Part shown: in pieces, positions 1 to 8,839 of the stretch
Position numbering within the stretch: position 1 is the first letter of the stretch
Layout: the number at the start of each line of letters is the position of its first letter
IMG/VR virus record: IMGVR_UViG_3300030104_002911
Span: 1-36,252 of that record
Reading direction: 5' to 3' (one strand)
DNA length: 36,252 bases
Source of the DNA: a virus
Notes under the pieces: model-generated
What the model was told of the DNA's origin: nothing
Seen by the model: the letters and a program-made list of their open reading frames with translations, nothing else
The model's database searches: none
Program-made: the position numbers and the translations under genes

Positions 1-2
1 AA

Positions 3-71
3 GCAACGGCAGCAACTGCAAATAGACTTCATGTTGTTGCAAGTATATTAGAATTTACAAATTACAGATAA
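3..71 (+). CDS. 3' end of an upstream gene (partial)
   Basis: The third frame is open from the left edge to a TAA at 69-71 and encodes about 22 residues ending ILEFTNYR. The next gene starts 33 bases later on the same strand. Being at the edge and followed by the virion-protein operon, it is probably the C-terminus of another structural protein, but nothing in these residues identifies it. The other two forward frames hit stops at 22-24 and 49-51. Confidence 0.35.
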   Translation, partial: ATAATANRLHVVASILEFTNYR

Positions 72-104
72 TGATATATATTTTTTTAAATATGTGAGAA
101 AAAG

Positions 105-848
105 ATGATTGGCAATATTTTAGCAGCATTAGCAGGTCCAGCACTAGGCAACGTAGTTCAAACTGGTATTGGTTCATTATTAGGTAAAGAAGTTGGTACA
201 AGTATGCTTGGCAAACTGCTTACTGGTGCAGTAGGTGGTGGTATAACATCTAAGTTGTTAGGTAGAAAAGATAAAGACACTTTAAAAGATGCTTTGATGG
301 CAGGAATAGGTTCTGGAACATTAGGTGGAACAAATATTTTAGGTAATCTAATTGGTGGTTCGTCTGGTGAAGCGGCAAAAAGTGCTTCAAGTGCGAAAGC
401 GGTTGCAGATGCAAAAGCTGCTTCAGAAGGTATTGCTGCTGCTAATACGATGTCTGGTGAAGTCGCAAAAATGTTCGGCTTACCATTAGATTCTGGCATT
501 GGTTCTTTGTTAAATAGTAAGTTAGGTGAGCTTGGTATGTTTACGCTATTACCATATCTTTTTGGAGGAGATGAAGGAGAGGAGAGAAAGCCAAGACCTT
601 TTGGTGGAACGGATGAGCTAATACCACTTATGCCATATAATTTAGGTGGCGTAGCTAATTTTCCTAGAAGAGATGGTGGTATAAGCCCAAGTGAAGGTTC
701 TGGAACAAAAGATGATGTTCCAGCCATGTTGACTGCAGGAGAATTTGTTTTGACTAAAGATGCAGTAAAAGGTTTAGGTGGTGGCAATAATGAAGTTGGT
801 ATAAAAAGAGCTTATAATATGATGAATAAACTAGAGGGGATGGCATAA
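105..848 (+). CDS. Gly-rich putative internal virion/tail protein
   Basis: A 247-aa protein, rich in Gly, Ala and Leu in its first 100 residues. Near the C-terminus (about 200-222) it carries DDVPAMLTAGEFVLTKDAV, a signature common in tape-measure-like and internal virion proteins of tailed phages. Residues 175-195 contain GGV and GGI motifs like those in other virion-region proteins here. A purine-rich stretch (gagaaaaag) directly before the ATG may be a weak ribosome site. The stop overlaps the next start by one base (TAATG), so it is translated with the following virion genes. The structural role is inferred from the signature and neighbours; the exact component is unknown. Confidence 0.6.
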   Translation: MIGNILAALAGPALGNVVQTGIGSLLGKEVGTSMLGKLLTGAVGGGITSKLLGRKDKDTLKDALMAGIGSGTLGGTNILGNLIGGSSGEAAKSASSAKAVADAKAASEGIAAANTMSGEVAKMFGLPLDSGIGSLLNSKLGELGMFTLLPYLFGGDEGEERKPRPFGGTDELIPLMPYNLGGVANFPRRDGGISPSEGSGTKDDVPAMLTAGEFVLTKDAVKGLGGGNNEVGIKRAYNMMNKLEGMA

Positions 849-1843
849 TGACTGCATCTGACGGAACTGTAGAGACTATACAGAGAAAACCAGAGTATAT
901 TGAAACTCTGGAAAAAGGTATATTAGATTATCTTTTTGGTTATGACCCAGATTCAGGAACGTACTCAGGAATATTAGGACCTTTAGGTAAAGAGAAAGGT
1001 TATTTTGATTTACCTGAATATAAAATAGCTCCTTATACCGATATTCAAAAAACTCTTTTAGACTATGTTGGCGGTGAAGGTTTTCAAGATAGATACAAAG
1101 ATTACATTGATACAGGCTCACAAGCTATGGAGAAAGGCATTGGTTATTTTGACACAGCAAAAGATTTAGTCGGTTCAGGTGTAGGATCGTTTGATCCTAG
1201 CTCTGAAGTAGAAAAGTTTATGAACCCATATATGGATCAGGTTGTTGATCCTGCTTTAAGAAAGCTAGATGAGCAAGGACAACAAGCTTTGATGGGTCAA
1301 AGAGCGAAAGCTGCATCAAGAGGAGCCTTTGGAGGTAGTAGAGCAGGAATACAAGAAGCGGCTACAGAGGGTAAGATACAAGATGCTAAGAGCGATACAT
1401 TAAGTAAGTTGATGGCAGGTGGATATGACAGAGCTATGAAGTCTGCTCTCACATCCTTTGCAGACGAGCAAAAACGCAACCTAGAGGCTGGAAGATTAAC
1501 TGGAGGTCTTGGTAGTGCTTTAGGTACTTTGGGCGGTCAGTCAGGAGATTTAGGACGCTTATATGGTCAGTTAACAGGTGCTGATGTTAATTTAATGTCA
1601 GGACTAGGTGGAGCACAACAATCTTATGAACAGTCCATACTTGATAATTATAGAAAAAATATGATGTTACCATTGCAATCTGCATTAATGCCAGCACAAA
1701 TAGGTATGGGTTACTTGTCAGGAACGCCTTCTGCAGGATTAACTAATGTATATAGAGATACTTATTTACCTCCTGCTAACCCATTTTTACAAGGTCTTGG
1801 AGCGTATAGCACTATTCAAGGTCTTAATCAACAAACGGCATAG
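848..1843 (+). CDS. Virion protein of the NPY...AFGGSR type (putative DNA-ejection protein)
   Basis: A 331-aa protein. Residues about 118-175 contain FMNPYMDQVVDPALRKLDE followed by AASRGAFGGSRAGIQEA, a combination I recognise from a widespread family in marine podoviruses and siphoviruses that is often annotated as an internal or DNA-transfer virion protein. The middle is helical and rich in Ala/Gly. The C-terminal part (LPLQSALMPAQIGMGYLSGTP) is also typical. It overlaps the previous stop by one base and ends 8 bases before the next gene, placing it in a virion operon. The biochemical role has not been established for the family as far as I know; ejection is an inference. Confidence 0.6.
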   Translation: MTASDGTVETIQRKPEYIETLEKGILDYLFGYDPDSGTYSGILGPLGKEKGYFDLPEYKIAPYTDIQKTLLDYVGGEGFQDRYKDYIDTGSQAMEKGIGYFDTAKDLVGSGVGSFDPSSEVEKFMNPYMDQVVDPALRKLDEQGQQALMGQRAKAASRGAFGGSRAGIQEAATEGKIQDAKSDTLSKLMAGGYDRAMKSALTSFADEQKRNLEAGRLTGGLGSALGTLGGQSGDLGRLYGQLTGADVNLMSGLGGAQQSYEQSILDNYRKNMMLPLQSALMPAQIGMGYLSGTPSAGLTNVYRDTYLPPANPFLQGLGAYSTIQGLNQQTA

Positions 1844-1851
1844 GAGAAGTT

Positions 1852-3771
1852 ATGACCAAACTTTCAGCTTTTGAAAAAGCACTTTTAAGCGGTCAGTCTT
1901 TTGCTGGTGGTCCAACTGTAAAAAGTTTAGAGGACGCAGCGAGTGCTGAAAGACAAATTAAATCTGGTGTAGAGTCAATTTCTGATGCTTTAGGAAAAGG
2001 AATTAATTATGGTACTGGTGCTTTAACTGATTTGTTTGGATTTGGTATAAGTCCTTTTATCCCTGAATTAGGTGCAAAATCATTTGATTTAGCAGATCAA
2101 TTTTACTCTGGTGAGATGATGGAAAAATCTGCTAAAGAAATTGCAGAAAACATTGCAGAGCAACAAAGATTAAATCAACGTGCAGGTCCAAAAAGTTTTT
2201 TTAGAAAAAGTCCTCCTGAGTTAACACCTAGAAACACTACATCAGAATTTAATAAAGCACAGTTAGAAAAATTTGGTGGTTTTGATAATTTGGGAATTAT
2301 TCCAAAATATTCTTCAGAAGCTCTTAAAAACATTTCTAAATTTGATTTAAGATCAATAGACAAAGATTTATCTGCGTTGCAAGAATCTTTAAAGGAACAA
2401 CCTTTAAAAGAAATGCAAGATATTACTAAATTTGGGCAAGTTCCTCCTGAAGGTATTAGATTTGATCGTCAAAATAGAAAGATAGAAAATACAAGCGGAT
2501 TGCCTGATGAGTATGTAGAAGATAGGTTAGGTGGCACTAAAGATGAGTCAGACGTTATTGAACGTGATTTGACTCAAAAGGAAGGAGTAGCTCTTCAAGA
2601 CGCTTATATGCAAACAATGCAGTCAATATCTGATACTCCTGCTAAAGGTAAAACTCTTGAGGATTATAAAAAAGAATTTGCAGAGGCTACAGGAATTGAT
2701 CCATCTGGTAAGATAGATAAGAGTGATGCTCTTATGGCATTTGGTCTAGCATTACTACAAAACAGAGCAGGTAAAGGGTTTAGTGCAGCATTGCGTGGTA
2801 TCGGTCAAGCTGGTGAAAAAGCTCAACCACTGCTTATGGAAGCAAAGAAACAAGCTAAAGCTGAGAGATTAGCTGCTGGTAAATACGCTTTGGATATGGT
2901 TAAAAGAGATGAAGATTCTGCTGCTGCAACTGCTGCAGCACATGATGCTTTTCAAAGAGAAATTTTTCTTAAGAATTACGAAGCAGAATTAGAGATGAAA
3001 CAAAAATATCAAGAAGCATTACTTGAAGGTAAAGATCCTACTGAAATAAAAAGTCCTGGTACTAAAACTATACAAGTTGGTTCTACTAAACATGAAATTA
3101 CAACTGCTCTTGAAGGAAGTAAAACTATATATACAAACGCACCTGCAGATGCAAAGGTTATTGTTGCTGCTCACCGTAAGGCTAGTGATGGTTTAACTGC
3201 CTTAAATCAAATGGATTCTTTATTAACTCTTTTAGCAGAAGAGGGAGAAGAAAATTTTCTAGGAACATCTGGAGCAGTATTTATGGGTAAAGCAAAAGGT
3301 GTAATGGCTGCAATGGGTATAGGTGATGCTAAAGAACTTTTTTCAGAAGTAAAAAATTTAAAAGGATATGGAGATAAGTTTGCTGGTGTGTCTATAGAAT
3401 CTAATGTTACAATTCTTAGAGATGCCTTATTAGCAAGATTTAAAAGATTTTTAAGTCAAGAAACTGGTAATGGTATATCAAATATAGATATGGATCTTTT
3501 GCAAACACAAGCTGGTAAAATTGATATATTTACAAACCCTGCAGAATATAAAGCTAGAGTAAGAGAATTAAGAAAACCTTTTAAAGACGCTTTAAGAACA
3601 ACAGAAGATGAATTAAACAATATGACTCAAAGATATTTTTATGCAGAGGGTGATAGTGGGTTAGAGGCTTTTGAAAGAACACAACAAGCAATTTCAGCAG
3701 GACTAATTGAATCTATTAATCCGATAATGTCAAGTTATCAAGGATATAGCTTTGATGTAAGTGATGAGTAA
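1852..3771 (+). CDS. Putative internal virion protein, 639 aa
   Basis: Start chosen at the ATG preceded by aggagaagtt. The protein has a mixed N-terminal part, then at about 285-400 a helical region (ALMAFGLALLQNRAGKGFSA followed by Lys/Ala/Glu-rich helices, probable coiled coil) characteristic of internal virion proteins in marine phages. Residues about 520-600 form a helical domain with SQETGNGISNIDMD; the same motif appears twice in the small protein at 29386-29766. No catalytic motif is visible. The stop overlaps the next ATG by one base. Membership in the virion is inferred from the conserved helical segment and the operon. Confidence 0.55.
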   Translation: MTKLSAFEKALLSGQSFAGGPTVKSLEDAASAERQIKSGVESISDALGKGINYGTGALTDLFGFGISPFIPELGAKSFDLADQFYSGEMMEKSAKEIAENIAEQQRLNQRAGPKSFFRKSPPELTPRNTTSEFNKAQLEKFGGFDNLGIIPKYSSEALKNISKFDLRSIDKDLSALQESLKEQPLKEMQDITKFGQVPPEGIRFDRQNRKIENTSGLPDEYVEDRLGGTKDESDVIERDLTQKEGVALQDAYMQTMQSISDTPAKGKTLEDYKKEFAEATGIDPSGKIDKSDALMAFGLALLQNRAGKGFSAALRGIGQAGEKAQPLLMEAKKQAKAERLAAGKYALDMVKRDEDSAAATAAAHDAFQREIFLKNYEAELEMKQKYQEALLEGKDPTEIKSPGTKTIQVGSTKHEITTALEGSKTIYTNAPADAKVIVAAHRKASDGLTALNQMDSLLTLLAEEGEENFLGTSGAVFMGKAKGVMAAMGIGDAKELFSEVKNLKGYGDKFAGVSIESNVTILRDALLARFKRFLSQETGNGISNIDMDLLQTQAGKIDIFTNPAEYKARVRELRKPFKDALRTTEDELNNMTQRYFYAEGDSGLEAFERTQQAISAGLIESINPIMSSYQGYSFDVSDE

Positions 3772-6700
3772 TGGGAACTGTTAGCGTAAATACACAAGCA
3801 GGAGTTCTTAACTTCACAATTAAAGGAGATAAACCATCTCCTACAGAATTATTAAAAATACATAGAGTTATAAATACTGAAGTTCCTAAAATGAAACTTT
3901 CTAATCTTGCAAAGTCTCCAATTGAACAAAAAGAAGAACAGACATTTGATACTACAACTGGAATAAAGGATGCTAAATTAAGAGCTGCTTTATCTATAGT
4001 TGATGAGAACAAAGAACAAAATAGAGTTCTTGGTGAGTTTGGATTTTTACCAGAAGATTACATAAGAGATAGTAGAGGTCGATTAGCACTCACACCGTCT
4101 GGTGCTAAAAAGACAGGTTTAGAAACAGATAAAAATGTTTTGATAGATGAGTCTGGTTTTAGTCGTTATGACTTTGCAGATTTAGCTGGTATCGTTCCAG
4201 AAGTAGGTGGTGCTGTTACAGGAGCCATAAAGGGTGCAGGTGTAGGAACTGCTATAGCACCTGGCTTTGGAACATTATTTGGTTCTGCAATAGGAGCTTT
4301 TACAGGTGCATTTGGTGGCTCTTTAATAGAAGAGCAAATGGAAAAATCATACAATGTATCTACACAAACTCGTGATGAGATATTAAAACAAGCTACAAGA
4401 GAAGGTTTATTTGCTGGTGGTGCTGAACTTTTATTTGGAGCACCATTTTTAATATTCAAAGGTCTACAACCTAGAGCAGGTATACTAAAAGAAGGAACAG
4501 ATAGTCGAGCCGTACAAGATGCAGCATTGGCAGTAGAAAGAAGATATGAACCTAGTACCTCTGCAATGGGTATGAACCCAATGGTTCAAAAAGTAGAAAG
4601 TATGCAAGAGGCAGTATATGGTGCGTCTAAAAGAACTGTTAACAACGCAAATCAAATGAAAAAAGATGTAGGTGAATTTAATAAAATAAGATCAGATTTA
4701 ATGAAAAAATCTGGTGCTCAAAATTTTGGAGATTTATTAAAAGGTTTGGATGATGCATCATTAGCAAAATATCGAGTTGCCGAGGAAAAAGCAAGAAAAG
4801 CAGTTGATGTTGCTATAAAAGATTCTGCTGATGTATTAAATCGTTCTTTAGCAGGTAATGCTAGAATAGATGATGATTTATATAATCAATTATCTGATAG
4901 TTTATTAGAATTTGACAGACTAGCTACCGAAAAATGGAAAAACATAGATGCTGTTTTAGAAAGTAAATCAGGTTTAGGAAGTGCTAGTGTCATACCTGCT
5001 GGAGCCATAAGTGAGATAGGGGAAAACATTGTTGCTAGTTTGGGAAGACCAGTATCTGCTTTGGGAAATTCTGCTGAAGATCAAGCATATAAATTCTTAA
5101 TAAGAGAATTATCACCTGGATTACAAAGTAATGGAAAGATAAGTTTTTCTCAGGCTTATAACGCAAGAAAACAAATTATGTCTGCCATAAGAGGTGACAC
5201 AAGATTTTTAGGTGAAGACGTTGTAAATGCTGTTAGAAACAATCGTAATTTGTTTGAAAATTATAAGTCAGCCATGAATGAGTTTGACAATCTTTTGAGC
5301 AAAAACAATATTTTATTATACTCTGATGATATAACTAAAGCAGTTGGCGATGATGGTTTAAGAGCAATAACAAGAGCTGCTGAAGAATGGCCTGGTGCAA
5401 AAAAATGGTATCAAAGTGGAATGAGCGCATTTGATGATATAGCAGATGCTATGGGTTCAAAAGAAATAATAAAAGTAATAAGAGAAAACAATAGACTTGG
5501 TGTTCCAAATGTGAAGCCAGAAAATTTAGAAGGTTTTGCCTTAAGCATTGTGCGTAACAATAAGCCTGGTAAATTTAAAAATTTAGAAAAAGCCTTTGGT
5601 TACAGTAAACAAGGTAAAGCTCAATATGCAAAATTAAAAAATCAAATTGGCGATGTATGGGTAAAGTCCAAACTAGAAAGTTCTGGTATGGGTAGTATAA
5701 ATCCAAACATACTAAACCCTGAACAATTTTTAAAAGAAGTAACAGATTTAGGTAAAACAGGAGATGTGTTATTCACTCCTGCAGGGTATCAATCTATTAT
5801 AGCAAAAGCAAAACAACTTAATAATTTAAAAACATCTAAAATTGATATTAATCTTTTAAAACAAATTGAAGATGTCACTCCTGGTCAAACTGTAGAAAAA
5901 AGCATTGTAAAAGCTCTAGATGAAGCAGTACAAATTGGAAAAGAAGTTGGTGAATTACAGACTAATAAAATACTAAGACAGATAAGGCAATTAGGACCTA
6001 AACCTTCAGCAGATGAAGCAGTTAATGTAATAAGTGCTAATGGTGTTGCTTTTGATGATTTAAAAGTAATTATGGATTACTTCAGAAAAAATGATCCGTC
6101 AGGTTTAGCTACGATACAAAAACATTATTTAGATACAATGTTTGATGGTGTTGGTGCAACAGTTAGTAAAGATACTTTATTAGATGTAGCTAAAGCAATA
6201 GATAAAGCTGATGGTACATTTTCCAATATGCCAGGTGTTCCAGGAAAAAAATTAAATGTTATATTCGCAGGTGATGAGTATGCAACAAAAACAATAAATG
6301 CTAAAGGGAAAGTTGAAATAGTAAAAACTTTTTCTGAAAATTTAAGAGAATTTTCAAGAATAATGAAATTTATTGCAAAAGACACTCCTAATAGTAATTT
6401 AGTAGCAAGTAACATGACAGCAAATGTTTTAAATAATGTTGGTAAGATAGCTAGAATTGGTATTCTAGGTAATTTAGTTTCAAATAGAAGAGCATTAGAG
6501 CAATTATCAAGAGTGAATGGTGCTACAAAAAGTCTTCCAGATTCACAAAGAAGAACAATATTAGCACAAGCAGTATCAAATATGTTTAAACAAAGTTCTG
6601 CTCAAACAACTAATGAAGTCATGCAGGAAAGCACTAGACAGTTAAAAACATCTATTGATAATTCAAAGATAAGTCAGGAGTTAGCTAATATTAAAAATCA

Positions 6701-6914
6701 AGCAAACCAATCTCAAAATATGTTTAATATTAATCAACAACCTGGACCACAACCACAGTTACCACAGAATATAACCACACAACCAACCCCTATTAGTGGA
6801 GAAAATGAGTTTCAAAGATATAATGCTAATATAAGACAGAGAGCCGCACAAAATCCTGCTGTAGCAGCTTCTCTATTAGGTGGTTTAGGTAGTGCTGGTT
6901 TGTTGAAGAACTAA
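3771..6914 (+). CDS. Large internal virion protein (1047 aa), putative ejectosome component
   Basis: The longest gene in the window. It opens with SVNTQAGVLNFTIKGDKPSP, a style of N-terminus seen in large internal proteins of marine podovirus-like phages. Residues about 140-185 are a glycine-zipper-like hydrophobic segment (GAIKGAGVGTAIAPGFGTLF, GAFTGAFGGS), suited to membrane insertion during DNA ejection. The long middle is alpha-helical and charged. The last about 100 residues are Gln/Asn/Pro-rich (low complexity). I see no lysozyme or transglycosylase motif. It starts on the previous stop and its last 30 bases run into the 3' end of the minus-strand regulator gene. Function inferred from size, hydrophobic segment and position. 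Confidence 0.55.
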   Translation: MGTVSVNTQAGVLNFTIKGDKPSPTELLKIHRVINTEVPKMKLSNLAKSPIEQKEEQTFDTTTGIKDAKLRAALSIVDENKEQNRVLGEFGFLPEDYIRDSRGRLALTPSGAKKTGLETDKNVLIDESGFSRYDFADLAGIVPEVGGAVTGAIKGAGVGTAIAPGFGTLFGSAIGAFTGAFGGSLIEEQMEKSYNVSTQTRDEILKQATREGLFAGGAELLFGAPFLIFKGLQPRAGILKEGTDSRAVQDAALAVERRYEPSTSAMGMNPMVQKVESMQEAVYGASKRTVNNANQMKKDVGEFNKIRSDLMKKSGAQNFGDLLKGLDDASLAKYRVAEEKARKAVDVAIKDSADVLNRSLAGNARIDDDLYNQLSDSLLEFDRLATEKWKNIDAVLESKSGLGSASVIPAGAISEIGENIVASLGRPVSALGNSAEDQAYKFLIRELSPGLQSNGKISFSQAYNARKQIMSAIRGDTRFLGEDVVNAVRNNRNLFENYKSAMNEFDNLLSKNNILLYSDDITKAVGDDGLRAITRAAEEWPGAKKWYQSGMSAFDDIADAMGSKEIIKVIRENNRLGVPNVKPENLEGFALSIVRNNKPGKFKNLEKAFGYSKQGKAQYAKLKNQIGDVWVKSKLESSGMGSINPNILNPEQFLKEVTDLGKTGDVLFTPAGYQSIIAKAKQLNNLKTSKIDINLLKQIEDVTPGQTVEKSIVKALDEAVQIGKEVGELQTNKILRQIRQLGPKPSADEAVNVISANGVAFDDLKVIMDYFRKNDPSGLATIQKHYLDTMFDGVGATVSKDTLLDVAKAIDKADGTFSNMPGVPGKKLNVIFAGDEYATKTINAKGKVEIVKTFSENLREFSRIMKFIAKDTPNSNLVASNMTANVLNNVGKIARIGILGNLVSNRRALEQLSRVNGATKSLPDSQRRTILAQAVSNMFKQSSAQTTNEVMQESTRQLKTSIDNSKISQELANIKNQANQSQNMFNINQQPGPQPQLPQNITTQPTPISGENEFQRYNANIRQRAAQNPAVAASLLGGLGSAGLLKN

Positions 6915-7082
6915 ACTAGAAGCAATGCCAGCTTTCGCTTTATACTTATTATCATACGCTTCATCAATTAATTTAGAAGCTTGTTGTCCAACTGAACGTC
7001 TTTCATCTTCTGAAAGTTTCTTTAATTTTTCATAACTCTCTATTCTCATACCTACGCTTTTGTATTTACTTATATCTGGCAT
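6885..7082 (-). CDS. Ribbon-helix-helix (Arc/CopG-like) transcriptional regulator
   Basis: A 65-aa protein and the only minus-strand gene. The pattern fits an Arc/MetJ-type ribbon-helix-helix: a short strand (about residues 6-14, KYKSVGMRI), helix A (ESYEKLKKLSEDE) and, after RRS, helix B (VGQQASKLIDEAY). Such proteins bind as dimers to tandem operator repeats. A GGGAAG ribosome site lies about 10 bases before the ATG. Its promoter is TTGACT (7145-7150) and TATTAT (7121-7126) on the minus strand, overlapped by two TGGTA elements 10 bp apart (7115-7129), which suggests autoregulation. Similar phased elements at 17593-17619 and 21629-21645 are candidate further targets. It meets the 1047-aa gene tail to tail with a 30-base overlap. 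Confidence 0.7.
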   Translation of the reverse strand: MPDISKYKSVGMRIESYEKLKKLSEDERRSVGQQASKLIDEAYDNKYKAKAGIASSLVLQQTSTT

Positions 7083-7101
7083 TTTGCTATTCTTCCCATA
7101 A

Positions 7102-7476
7102 ATGATTAATCAATTACCATATAATACCAGATTTAAATTTAAAAAGTCAAGTAAGTTTGGTGCAAAAAAAACTATTGTTGATGGCATTACCTTTGATTCC
7201 AAGTGGGAGTCAGAAAGATATGGTCAATTAAGGGCTATGGAACGTGGTGGTATTGTTACTGATTTAGAACTGCAAGTTAAGTATGACATTGTTGTTAACG
7301 ATATTAAAATTTGTAAATACATAGCAGATTTCGTTTACAAAGAAGAATCACCTGATGGCGAAATAAAAGAAATCGTAGAAGATGCCAAAGGATTTGAAAC
7401 GCCAGAATTTAAGTTAAAAAAGAAACTTATGAAGGCCGTTCACAACATAGATATATATCTTTCCAAAAAAAAATAA
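7102..7476 (+). CDS. DUF1064 family nuclease-like protein
   Basis: A 124-aa protein matching the DUF1064 pattern: KFGAKKTIVDGITFDSKWE, then an aromatic YGQLRAMERGGIV helix, IADFVY, and EIVEDAKGFETPEFKLKKKLM near the C-terminus. The D...E-D-x-K arrangement (ADF then EDAKG) fits a PD-(D/E)XK nuclease core, and the family is common in phage replication regions; a DNA-processing or resolvase-like role is inferred. No Shine-Dalgarno sequence precedes ATG 7102, which is only 19 bases from the divergent regulator start, so it may be leaderless or begin elsewhere. It ends just before promoter 7487-7515. Confidence 0.75.
   Translation: MINQLPYNTRFKFKKSSKFGAKKTIVDGITFDSKWESERYGQLRAMERGGIVTDLELQVKYDIVVNDIKICKYIADFVYKEESPDGEIKEIVEDAKGFETPEFKLKKKLMKAVHNIDIYLSKKK
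7115..7150 (-). promoter_or_regulatory. Promoter and phased operator of the ribbon-helix-helix gene
   Basis: Read on the minus strand: -35 TTGACT (7145-7150), an 18-base spacer, -10 TATTAT (7121-7126). Two TGGTA elements (7125-7129 and 7115-7119) lie exactly 10 bp apart and straddle the -10 box, so a bound repressor would block polymerase. The site lies inside the first codons of the divergent DUF1064 gene. The promoter call rests on sequence only. Confidence 0.55.
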
Positions 7477-7486
7477 CATCTACCCC

Positions 7487-7515
7487 TTGACTTAATTGCA
7501 ATGACTGCATATGTT
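7487..7515 (+). promoter_or_regulatory. Class A promoter for the DNA-metabolism operon
   Basis: TTGACT (7487-7492), a 17-base spacer and TATGTT (7510-7515). The spacer carries the imperfect palindrome TTGCAA-TGA-CTGCAT (7496-7510), the same operator-like element found at 19845-19859, 22082-22096 and 24438-24452. It lies 37 bases upstream of the 7552 gene and probably drives the Sak4-helicase-primase run. Confidence 0.6.
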
Positions 7516-7551
7516 GGTGAGTGCAACTAGAATTAATTTATGGAGTACATG

Positions 7552-7959
7552 ATGCTTAAAGCAAATAATTTATTCTCTCAAAGAGAGGATATCAAAGCTC
7601 GTATTGACGCTGAAAAGAAGAAGTTGAGCGAAATAGATAATCAAATTAAAGATTTGTATTTACCTGTTGGTAAAGAACAGTTGGGTTCTGAAGAGAAAGA
7701 CTTTGGTACTACAACTGTAAACTTACCAGAGGGTAAAGCAAAAGTAACAATCTCTAAAAAAGTTGAATGGGATCAAAAAAAACTTGTAGAGATTGGTAAT
7801 CAATTAGATCCAACCGTAGCGAACACCTTAATTAAGTATGTCGTGAAGGTTGATGAAACTGTTTACAAAAACTTAGACGACAATTTCAAAGAGCTTTTCG
7901 TTGATGCTAGAATTGTCAAGGAAGGCACAATAACTATTTCTGAAGTAAAGGAGAACTAA
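7552..7959 (+). CDS. Hypothetical protein upstream of Sak4-like ATPase
   Basis: A 135-aa protein; ATG 7552 is preferred because GGAG (7542-7545) sits 6 bases upstream, although ATG 7540 and 7549 are in frame. Residues 5-35 form a charged helix likely to be a coiled coil (REDIKARIDAEKKKLSEID). The middle has a strand-rich pattern (FGTTTVNLPEGKAKVTISKK) and VEWDQKKL, a combination I have seen in small phage proteins near recombination ATPases. No catalytic residues are recognisable. It is the first gene after the class A promoter and is separated by one base from the ATPase, suggesting a shared recombination/replication role. Confidence 0.55.
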   Translation: MLKANNLFSQREDIKARIDAEKKKLSEIDNQIKDLYLPVGKEQLGSEEKDFGTTTVNLPEGKAKVTISKKVEWDQKKLVEIGNQLDPTVANTLIKYVVKVDETVYKNLDDNFKELFVDARIVKEGTITISEVKEN

Positions 7960-7960
7960 T

Positions 7961-8839
7961 ATGGGATTAAAGATTATCTCAGCAGAAGAACGGATGAAAG
8001 AGAAGCGAGGTCATAAAATGGTCATCGTAGGACAGGCAGGAGTGGGTAAAACCACTCTTGCCAGAACTCTTGATTCTGATACTACATTATTTATGGATCT
8101 GGAGGCAGGAGACTCAGCTATTGAAGGATGGCCTATAGATGTCATAAGACCGCAGACATGGACAGAGTGCCGTGACTTTGCAACCTATCTAGGTGGGGCG
8201 AACCCATCATTATCAGACGATCAACCATATAGCCAAGCACATTATGATTATGTTGTTCAGACATACGGTGATCCAACTGAAACTCTTAAAAAATATGCTA
8301 CGTTGTTTATTGACAGTATTACAGTCGCAGGTCGGTTGTGCTTTCAGTTCTGTCAAATGCAACCAGAAAACAAATCAGATCGAACTGGTAAGTTAGATAC
8401 TCGTGCAGCATATGGTCAACATGGTCGTGAGATGATGGCTTGGTTGACACACTTACAACACATTCGAGAAAAGAATGTAATCTTTGTCGGTATTCTTGAT
8501 GAAAGAATAGACGACTACAATCGCAAAATTTACGAACTGCAAATCGAAGGATCGAAAACAGGTCGTGAACTGCCTGGCATTGTTGATGAAGTATTAACAA
8601 TGGCTGTAATGACAGGAGATGAAACTGTAGGACCATACAGAGCATTTGTCTGTCAAACATTAAATGAGTGGGGTTATCCTGCAAAGGACAGGTCTGGTAG
8701 ACTTGACGTTGTAGAGGAACCACATCTCGGTAAACTGTTAACAAAGATGAGTGGTGGTATTCCACAGTCGGAAAGAACACTTGATTTTGTTGACCCTAAA
8801 TCTCAACAAGCGAAAGAAGGAGTTTCCAATGACGCTTAA
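7961..8839 (+). CDS. Sak4-like RecA-fold ATPase (AAA_24)
   Basis: A 292-aa P-loop ATPase. The Walker A motif is GQAGVGKTT (24-32) and a Walker B-like strand is TLFIDSIT (114-121). A RecA/Sak4-type core follows, including TRAAYGQHGREMMAWLTHL and an ending strand ELPGIVDEVLTMAVM. Sak4-type proteins are small phage recombinases that anneal single strands and cooperate with a single-strand-binding protein. Here the next gene encodes a DUF669 protein, the usual partner, overlapping by 11 bases. A role in recombination-dependent replication is therefore well supported by family and context, though no activity is shown by sequence. Confidence 0.8.
   Translation: MGLKIISAEERMKEKRGHKMVIVGQAGVGKTTLARTLDSDTTLFMDLEAGDSAIEGWPIDVIRPQTWTECRDFATYLGGANPSLSDDQPYSQAHYDYVVQTYGDPTETLKKYATLFIDSITVAGRLCFQFCQMQPENKSDRTGKLDTRAAYGQHGREMMAWLTHLQHIREKNVIFVGILDERIDDYNRKIYELQIEGSKTGRELPGIVDEVLTMAVMTGDETVGPYRAFVCQTLNEWGYPAKDRSGRLDVVEEPHLGKLLTKMSGGIPQSERTLDFVDPKSQQAKEGVSNDA

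Noticed and set aside
8319-8780. 153-aa minus-strand ORF opposite the Sak4-like gene
   Set aside because: Shadow of a gene with clear ATPase motifs; Leu/His/Gln-rich translation typical of antisense frames.
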